Assembly: GCA_002422795.1 (NCBI GenBank)
Contig: DITJ01000064.1
Coordinates: 1 to 11,005, forward strand
Length of the DNA: 11,005 nt
Reading direction: 5' to 3'
Source: Alphaproteobacteria bacterium UBA6187
Lineage (GTDB): Bacteria > Pseudomonadota > Alphaproteobacteria > Rickettsiales > UBA6187
In this document: positions 6,893 through 11,005 of the stretch, piece by piece
Layout of the letters: each line of letters begins with the position of its first letter
How positions within the stretch are numbered: the stretch's first letter is position 1
Program-made: the position numbers and the translations under genes
Notes under the pieces: generated by a model
The model's input: only the letters and a program-made list of their open reading frames with translations
Told to the model about the DNA's origin: nothing
Database searches by the model: none

Positions 6893-7000
6893 TGGGAAGG
6901 TTAATACTGGCTTGATACGATATTAATAGCAAGAAACTACTAATTGCTGATTTATTCACTATTTATTAGTAATATATTTTTATTATTATGGAACAAAAGA

Positions 7001-7720
7001 ATGATTATTTGGGCTAAAAGTTCAGAAGATTTCCGCTGCAATTTACCATCAGTTTTATACAGGCGTTTCAGTAAAAAAGAACATGCTCTCTCATTTATAA
7101 ACAATGGCGAGATCAGGTTTATGAATCTGCTATATTATAAAGCTCTGGAAGATGATGATACAAGAAATGATTCCTTAGAAGGTGAGTTTAAACAAGAATT
7201 TAATACTAAGGGACTTCAGCTATATGTAAATGCTGCTGGACATAATTTTGTATTGAATGATGTAGTGGATATGAAAATAGAACAGGTGCTTCCAGATATG
7301 GATGCATATTTCATATCTTGTTACTCTACACAACTACATGAAACTCAAGAAAAGAATTATGGGGAATATCTGGTTACTATTAATAATTCTGCTGAATTTA
7401 TTAAACGGTTCAATAACGCACAAATATCACAATATATAGCTTGGCAGGAAATAATTTATTATGAGCATAAGGATGTTGCTACCCCACTAAAAAAAGAATT
7501 TATGAACAGTCCTTTATGGGCAAGAAAAAGAGATAATTATAAACATGATTATGAATTTAGAATCGCATTATTAATTTCTAACCTGAACAAAGCAAAAGCT
7601 ACCCTTCTGAAAGATAAAAATGTACAAAATAATATGGATAAAGATAATAATATAATGAAGAAATTATTTTGGAGGGCAAATCTAGGTAATCTTACAGATA
7701 TTACTACTCTTATATGTTAA
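7001..7720 (+). CDS. Conserved-looking protein of unknown function (DUF2971-like N-terminus)
   Basis: I chose ATG 7001 (239 residues), which has GGAA (6990-6993) 7 bases upstream. An in-frame TTG at 6944 would add 19 hydrophobic residues and lacks a ribosome binding site. The N-terminal part reads LYRRFSKKEHALSFI, then GEIRFMNLLYYK and ED-x-TRNDSLEGEF near residues 49-63. This pattern resembles DUF2971-type proteins found in variable genomic regions, but I hold the family name loosely. No membrane segment is seen in the short form. The C-terminus, GNLTDITTLIC, looks like a natural end rather than a truncation. It shares strand with the next unknown gene, 75 bases away. Its function is unknown, and a link to defence is only suggested by the neighbourhood. 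Confidence 0.7.
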   Translation: MIIWAKSSEDFRCNLPSVLYRRFSKKEHALSFINNGEIRFMNLLYYKALEDDDTRNDSLEGEFKQEFNTKGLQLYVNAAGHNFVLNDVVDMKIEQVLPDMDAYFISCYSTQLHETQEKNYGEYLVTINNSAEFIKRFNNAQISQYIAWQEIIYYEHKDVATPLKKEFMNSPLWARKRDNYKHDYEFRIALLISNLNKAKATLLKDKNVQNNMDKDNNIMKKLFWRANLGNLTDITTLIC

Positions 7721-7795
7721 AAGGGGTTTCTATATAAATTTAAAGATGTGTTAGTATAATACACAAAATTCAAAGTTCAATAAGTTAGGTAGTTC

Positions 7796-8668
7796 ATGAG
7801 TAATCATCCTAAAGACTTTATAAACGCGTTACAATACCGAGTTGCCAATCTTTCAATTGGTTCTTCAACCTTACGCAGTCAAGGTAACGGCTCTCTTGAT
7901 ATGCAAGTGCATTATTTATGTGTAGCAATTACTTCAATAACAGATAAATCTCAGCAGGAACAATTCCGCACTTCCATAAATGAGTTGCTGGAAAATGAAT
8001 TTACTATTGTAGATTTTGAAGCCTGTTCTAGTAATGTACAAAAGTCTCTAAAAAAAGCACTAAAGAATAAATATAAAAATAAATCAGGTGATTATGTAGA
8101 AATGCTTTTTAAAGAAATATATGAGCAATCTAACGACACATATTTATTGGAATTATATAGAGAAAAAAACCGACTAGGAATGACCGCAATTGCGAGAAAA
8201 CACCTTGCAAATTTAAACATTCAAACTTTTTCAAGTGCGGTAGATAAAGAATCTTTTCAAAATATACTCAATACAGAAACAGATAATTTAATAAAAAAGT
8301 TCTTTGAAGTATCTCCTAAAAATTGGGGCGCATCTAGAAAAGTACTCAATATTTTCTTGCGGAATGTATATTATAATACTTATCTTAATAAGTATTATAA
8401 ATTTGATGCGGTAAAAGAATGGCTTGAAATTCCTCTAGATAGACATGTAGGAAATGGAATGCAGATAGACTTAGATTCTGTGGGTATTGAGCCAAAAGAA
8501 CCTTTTAGACAATGGAATACAATTAAAGATTTAACTCAACAAGACAGTGATTATTATCAGGAAATTGCCTCTAGAATTGCAAAAAAGAAAGGCGTATTGC
8601 GGGTAGATTTGGATGTTTTTTATTGGCGATCTGAAAAACGAAAAGAAGATGAACTCATACACAAATAA
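7796..8668 (+). CDS. Conserved-looking protein of unknown function, 290 residues
   Basis: The ATG at 7796 follows a weak AGG (7787-7789). A TATAAT box at 7755-7760 could give the gene its own promoter, but no -35 box is clear. The protein is soluble, charged and probably mostly helical. Residues 8-30 (from FINALQYRV to STLRSQG) and 176-215 (NWGASRKVLNIFLRN, then EWLEIPLD) look like conserved blocks. The end is rich in charge, with VDLDVFYWR near 270-278. Residues 35-135, between the first block and IARKHLANL, look like a less conserved insert rich in Lys, Glu and Asn. I believe this belongs to a recurring unnamed family but cannot name it or give a function. No catalytic motif is evident. Confidence 0.8.
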   Translation: MSNHPKDFINALQYRVANLSIGSSTLRSQGNGSLDMQVHYLCVAITSITDKSQQEQFRTSINELLENEFTIVDFEACSSNVQKSLKKALKNKYKNKSGDYVEMLFKEIYEQSNDTYLLELYREKNRLGMTAIARKHLANLNIQTFSSAVDKESFQNILNTETDNLIKKFFEVSPKNWGASRKVLNIFLRNVYYNTYLNKYYKFDAVKEWLEIPLDRHVGNGMQIDLDSVGIEPKEPFRQWNTIKDLTQQDSDYYQEIASRIAKKKGVLRVDLDVFYWRSEKRKEDELIHK

Positions 8669-8697
8669 ATCTTCCCTTCCCAACTCACCTAAAATCA

Positions 8698-8703
8698 TAT
8701 AAT
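8698..8703 (+). promoter_or_regulatory. -10 box candidate for RNA element B
   Basis: TATAAT at 8698-8703 would place a transcription start near 8710, five bases before the first hairpin of element B at 8715. No good -35 box is seen at the normal distance. The position relative to the RNA is the main support. Confidence 0.35.
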
Positions 8704-8714
8704 ATTATCCTTAA

Positions 8715-8924
8715 GGACAAGTCCAGCTTGTCCCCAGGAACTGGAGACAGTTCCGGGGCGTGACAACCCAACCTAAAGCAGTTGGTATCAACTGTAATGA
8801 TACTCCCTTAGCCTTTGCAGGCCTGGGGAGCACTATTGCATGTCCAGGCGAAAGCTAAAGGATAGTGCGATCGTCTTTAGGCGGTTTGTCACCCCCCAGG
8901 TCACCATAAAATGGTGGCCTTTTT
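8715..8924 (+). ncRNA. Structured RNA element B (unknown class), same architecture as element A
   Basis: Hairpin 1 pairs GGACAAG (8715-8721) with CTTGTCC (8727-8733). Hairpin 2 pairs GGAACTG (8737-8743) with CAGTTCC (8748-8754). The closing stem joins 8755-8768 to 8883-8897 and continues as CCTAAAG (8772-8778) with CTTTAGG (8875-8881). Inside are the hairpin CAGTTG(gtat)CAACTG (8779-8794) and an H-type pseudoknot candidate: GCCTGG (8821-8826) with CCAGGC (8844-8849) interleaved with GCACTAT (8830-8836) and ATAGTGC (8862-8868). A terminator ends it. Hairpins, closing stem, inner hairpin, pseudoknot and terminator come in the same order as in element A, and the closed segment is about the same length (143 against 146 bases). 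I do not recognise the class. It may be a free RNA or a regulatory leader of the XRE gene. Confidence 0.62.
8899..8924 (+). terminator. Intrinsic terminator of RNA element B
   Basis: GGTCACC (8899-8905) pairs with GGTGGCC (8913-8919), with one G-U pair, around a 7-base loop. TTTTT (8920-8924) follows. It stands one base after the closing stem and 25 bases before the XRE start codon. Its left arm repeats the GTCACC also found at 8888-8893 in the closing stem, so alternative pairings are possible. Confidence 0.75.
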
Positions 8925-8949
8925 CATATCCAAATGAAGGGGTTTAACC

Positions 8950-9294
8950 GTGCAACACATCCATCATCTAATAGATATTCATATAGGCAGGCGCGTAACT
9001 ATTCGCCGCGCCGAACTGCAAATAATGATTGAATCATTAAGTATCATGTCTGGCATATCAATTGCGGATTTATTGCGGCTGGAGGCTGGAAAGTTAAAAG
9101 TAACCGCCGCGCAAGTCTTCCACCTATCCCATGCCTTGCAAGTTCCAGTTTCATATTTCTTTGAACAATATGACGAAGAAAGAACAAGCGAAATACAGCG
9201 TCTTATTTTAGCATTCTCAAGCATTACTAAAGATAAGGCAAGAAACGAAATAATCCGGCTTGCTGAAGATAACGCAAAAAATCTGCAATCTTAA
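8950..9294 (+). CDS. XRE-family (Cro/C1-type HTH) transcriptional regulator
   Basis: This 114-residue DNA-binding protein has an XRE-type helix-turn-helix over about residues 10-72. It starts IDIHIGRRV and runs through the recognition region SGISIADLLRLEAGK to the closing LQVPVSYFFE, a pattern typical of short regulators in Alphaproteobacteria. A charged helical tail follows. The recognition segment is atypical: the usual Q-x-x-L-A pattern is replaced. The start is GTG 8950 behind GAAGGGG (8936-8942) at 7-base spacing. It lies directly behind RNA element B and its terminator, so the RNA may control its expression. Its targets are unknown, and autoregulation is common in the family but not shown here. 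An inserted or accessory origin is possible because a gene stump follows immediately. Confidence 0.85.
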   Translation: MQHIHHLIDIHIGRRVTIRRAELQIMIESLSIMSGISIADLLRLEAGKLKVTAAQVFHLSHALQVPVSYFFEQYDEERTSEIQRLILAFSSITKDKARNEIIRLAEDNAKNLQS

Positions 9295-9348
9295 TTTCAG
9301 GAAGATTAAAATGTAAAATGATGAAAATAATTCAGCAATAATTATTAG

Positions 9349-9531
9349 TTACTGCCTAAATACGACCAGCTTGCGGCTATTCATTTAAGTGAAGATGATT
9401 ATGGTTGGATTAGTAATAAATTACTTGAGATTGCAGATAAGCATACGGGCGGCAGGATTATTTCTTTCCTGGAAGGTGGGTATAATCTGGAGGTTTTGGG
9501 GAAGTGTGTTTTGGCTTATTTAGCTCCATAA
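9349..9531 (+). pseudogene. C-terminal remnant of a histone-deacetylase-family (HDAC/AcuC-like) gene
   Basis: The frame from 9349 to the TAA at 9529-9531 encodes 60 residues with no start codon and an in-frame TAG at 9346-9348. It contains YDQLAAIHLSEDDY, then GGRIISFLEGGYNLEVLGK. The LEGGYNL signature and its surroundings are the hallmark of the C-terminus of arginase/deacetylase-fold HDAC-family proteins, which are about 300 residues or longer. The catalytic N-terminal four-fifths is absent, so this is a non-functional stump. It marks a deletion or insertion junction just after the XRE gene. Confidence 0.75.
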
Positions 9532-9671
9532 ATTAATTCAAAAAATTACTATAATTATAGAATTATATCCTTATTAAAACTCATAAAAAACCCACCCTGC
9601 AAAACTGTTATTTACTTCAAATACAAAAAGAAAGGGTGTATTAAGTAGTTATAATTACAACTGAATTAATT
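9531..9671. repeat. AT-rich spacer bounded by a 10-base inverted repeat
   Basis: AATTAATTCA (9531-9540) and its reverse complement TGAATTAATT (9662-9671) bound the gap between the gene stump and the next gene. Inside, CACCCT (9593-9598) can pair with AGGGTG (9633-9638), and CTATAATTATAG near 9549-9560 is palindromic. It might be a fold, a small inverted-repeat element or chance in AT-rich DNA. Confidence 0.3.
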
Positions 9672-9687
9672 AAACAGGGTTAATTGC

Positions 9688-10461
9688 GTGAATGAAATTG
9701 ATGTTTTAGATACGAATAAGCAAATATCAGTAGGTGCGCCTGGTATAGAAAGTAATAACATTCTGGATTTCAAAGGAGTTTCTTTTACTCCTGCTTTAAC
9801 AGCATTATTATCCCCAACTACCCAATTTCTTGGTAATGAAATTAAAGGAGGAGTTGAGGCGCTTGTAAATACTTTAAAAGAAAAAGTTAGAGCTAAGAAT
9901 TTAGAAAAACATATTCATATCATAAAGCAAGAAGCTGAAAAAAGAGATATTAAACTGGATTTTAATAGTGTTGAGCAACTAGATTTATTTTCTAAATGGG
10001 CTGAAAGCGCACAAGATGTATCACCTGATTCTGAAGTAATTTCAAATGCGTGGCAGGAAGCTTTACTAAAAATAATGCAAAAAGACTTTAATGAACATCT
10101 CCTTAATAAATTAAAATCATTAGAAAAAGAAGAATTCGAGCTTCTATTAGACATAAAGCACAAAAAACATATAAGAACCATAAATGAGAAGCAGAGTTTT
10201 TATTGCAAATCTTTATATGATAAAGATCTTGTAAATAAAATCAGCCACATACCATTTTACATATCATCCCTATTAGTAACAGTACTTTGCTTTTACTTTT
10301 TAATAAAAGATACTAATATTGGAAATATAACTGACATTTTCGTTATGTTATCTATATTGTTTTGCGCATCTATTGCGTTATTTTTCTCTTTTAGAAGAAA
10401 ACGTCTTGAGACATGGTATCTATCCTGGCTAGGTAGAGAATTAATAGAAAAAATTACCTAA
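9688..10461 (+). CDS. Abi-alpha/DUF4393-like protein with two C-terminal membrane segments
   Basis: This 257-residue protein starts at GTG 9688 behind AGGG (9676-9679) at 8-base spacing. The N-terminal half is helical and charged. It runs from LGNEIKGGVEAL through a NLEKHIHIIKQEAEK helix to NAWQEALLKIMQ, a pattern resembling the Abi-alpha/DUF4393 family, in which a long amphipathic helix leads to a conserved W-x-x-LL region. Two hydrophobic segments at about 187-206 and 218-235 should be membrane helices, followed by RRKRLETWYL on the cytoplasmic side. Family members are named after an abortive-infection protein, but function is mostly unproven. The family call is by pattern only; DUF2806 is the alternative. 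It ends one base before the convergent transporter gene, with no terminator between. Confidence 0.6.
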   Translation: MNEIDVLDTNKQISVGAPGIESNNILDFKGVSFTPALTALLSPTTQFLGNEIKGGVEALVNTLKEKVRAKNLEKHIHIIKQEAEKRDIKLDFNSVEQLDLFSKWAESAQDVSPDSEVISNAWQEALLKIMQKDFNEHLLNKLKSLEKEEFELLLDIKHKKHIRTINEKQSFYCKSLYDKDLVNKISHIPFYISSLLVTVLCFYFLIKDTNIGNITDIFVMLSILFCASIALFFSFRRKRLETWYLSWLGRELIEKIT

Positions 10462-10462
10462 G

Positions 10463-11005
10463 CTAATAAAACCTGCTAACCACCATCCCCACCCCAATCA
10501 GGCAAAGAATGATTCCAAGTGCAAGCTGGATTGTTTTAAAAGCGCCTGGATTATCCAGCAAATGCCTTATACTGCTGGCAAGAAAAGCGTAGCCGTGCAT
10601 TATGGAAGTATCAATAACCACAGCAACAAAACCCATTGCTAAAGCCTGCTGGGTTAGTGACCACGGCGCATCCTGCCTTAGCCACTGCGGAAAAAATGCC
10701 GCCATGAATAATATGCCTTTTGGGTTGGTAAGGTTGGTAAATAAGCCAATGGCAACGCGTTTTTTCAGGGATTCAGTGCCGGAACTATTTTTGTTTAATT
10801 GCGTGTTGAGTTTGGAATTTTCCGCTTTGTGCCTATACGCTCCCCAAATATCCTTGCGTCCTAAATAAAATAGATACCCACCGCCAAGTAATGCAATGAA
10901 ATCAATAATATGTGGCGATATTCTAGTGGTAAGCATTAATGATATTAATACAATTCCATAAACACCTAACAATCCTAGCTGCAACCCCAGTATTACCGGG
11001 CTTGT
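10463..11005 (-). CDS. LysE/RhtB-family amino acid exporter (N-terminus beyond the window)
   Basis: The reading frame runs from the TAG at 10463-10465 to the right edge, 180 residues, and is open at its 5' end. The sequence is strongly hydrophobic with several membrane spans. FIALLGGGYLFYLGRKDIW and the loop motif GLFTNLTNPKGILFMAAFF (N-P-K-G) are typical of LysE/RhtB exporters, which use the proton gradient to expel amino acids such as homoserine, threonine or lysine. About 25-30 N-terminal residues, including the usual PGP motif, should lie outside the window. The substrate cannot be read from sequence. It faces the preceding gene tail to tail with a 1-base gap and looks like a resident chromosomal gene. 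Confidence 0.87.
   Translation of the reverse strand, partial: TSPVILGLQLGLLGVYGIVLISLMLTTRISPHIIDFIALLGGGYLFYLGRKDIWGAYRHKAENSKLNTQLNKNSSGTESLKKRVAIGLFTNLTNPKGILFMAAFFPQWLRQDAPWSLTQQALAMGFVAVVIDTSIMHGYAFLASSIRHLLDNPGAFKTIQLALGIILCLIGVGMVVSRFY

Larger units (their letters stand above)
6657..7000. other. Intergenic stretch with a GC-rich fold, a short repeat and a small ORF
   Basis: Right after gloA, 6674-6709 is GC-rich and can pair as GCCCCTTC (6674-6681) with GAAGGGC (6696-6702) or GGGGC (6705-6709), around a GCG/CGC inner stem. It has no T-run, so I do not call it an intrinsic terminator. A direct repeat (6737-6761) and a 32-codon ORF (6794-6892) follow. The remainder to 7000 is AT-rich and shows a TTGATA box at 6912-6917 without a convincing partner. 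Confidence 0.4.

Noticed and set aside
6944..7000. TTG start at 6944 for the unknown protein at 7001
   Set aside because: It adds a hydrophobic lead without a ribosome binding site; ATG 7001 has a plausible one and fits the conserved part better.
8715..8924. Element B as a cobalamin, TPP, lysine or SAM riboswitch
   Set aside because: I could not find the conserved core sequences of these aptamers, and the downstream XRE gene is not a typical target.
10602..10868. Plus-strand open frame of 88 codons inside the LysE-family gene
   Set aside because: It is antisense to a clear membrane transporter with the family N-P-K-G motif.
1..11005. CRISPR arrays, tRNA or rRNA genes, prophage structural genes, transposases
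   Set aside because: I looked for regular spaced repeats, tRNA-like clover leaves and typical protein motifs on both strands and found none.

Overview
This window comes from an AT-rich bacterium, probably a member of the Pseudomonadota. The evidence is a set of ordinary proteobacterial housekeeping-type genes (a LigB/YgiD-like dioxygenase, glyoxalase I, a LysE-family exporter) and an XRE regulator of a form common in Alphaproteobacteria. An AT-rich alphaproteobacterium is my best guess, but the sequence does not settle it.

Layout, left to right. Positions 1-294 hold no gene I can support. Positions 295-554 form a strongly structured RNA element (element A): two hairpins, a long-range closing stem, an internal pseudoknot candidate and an intrinsic terminator. 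A good ribosome binding site and a 94-codon gene of unknown function (577-861) follow at once. Positions 999-5459 are a complete type II CBASS anti-phage operon in the order patatin-like phospholipase effector (capV), CD-NTase cyclic dinucleotide synthase (dncV/cdnA-like), E2-E1 fusion (cap2) and JAB/JAMM isopeptidase (cap3). The genes are tightly packed, with two stop/start overlaps. Positions 5486-6656 hold a LigB-type dioxygenase and gloA, which look like resident chromosomal genes. Positions 6657-7000 are intergenic, with a short direct repeat and a 32-codon ORF behind a good Shine-Dalgarno. Positions 7001-8668 hold two conserved-looking proteins of unknown function.

Positions 8715-8924 are a second structured RNA (element B). 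It has the same order of helices, the same size and the same type of terminator and start-codon spacing as element A, although most of its sequence differs. It precedes an XRE regulator (8950-9294). After that come the C-terminal stump of a histone-deacetylase-family gene (9349-9531), an AT-rich inverted repeat, an Abi-alpha/DUF4393-like protein with two membrane segments (9688-10461), and on the minus strand a LysE-family transporter cut by the window edge.

How it fits together: when phage is sensed, the CD-NTase would make a cyclic dinucleotide (3',3'-cGAMP in the Vibrio cholerae relative). This would switch on CapV, which degrades membrane phospholipids and stops the infected cell. Cap2 would prime the CD-NTase by joining its C-terminal glycine to a partner, and Cap3 would remove it. 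The unknown genes, the gene stump and the two RNA elements around the operon suggest an accessory, defence-island-like region inserted among housekeeping genes. The most novel signal is the pair of RNA elements, which I could not assign to a known class.
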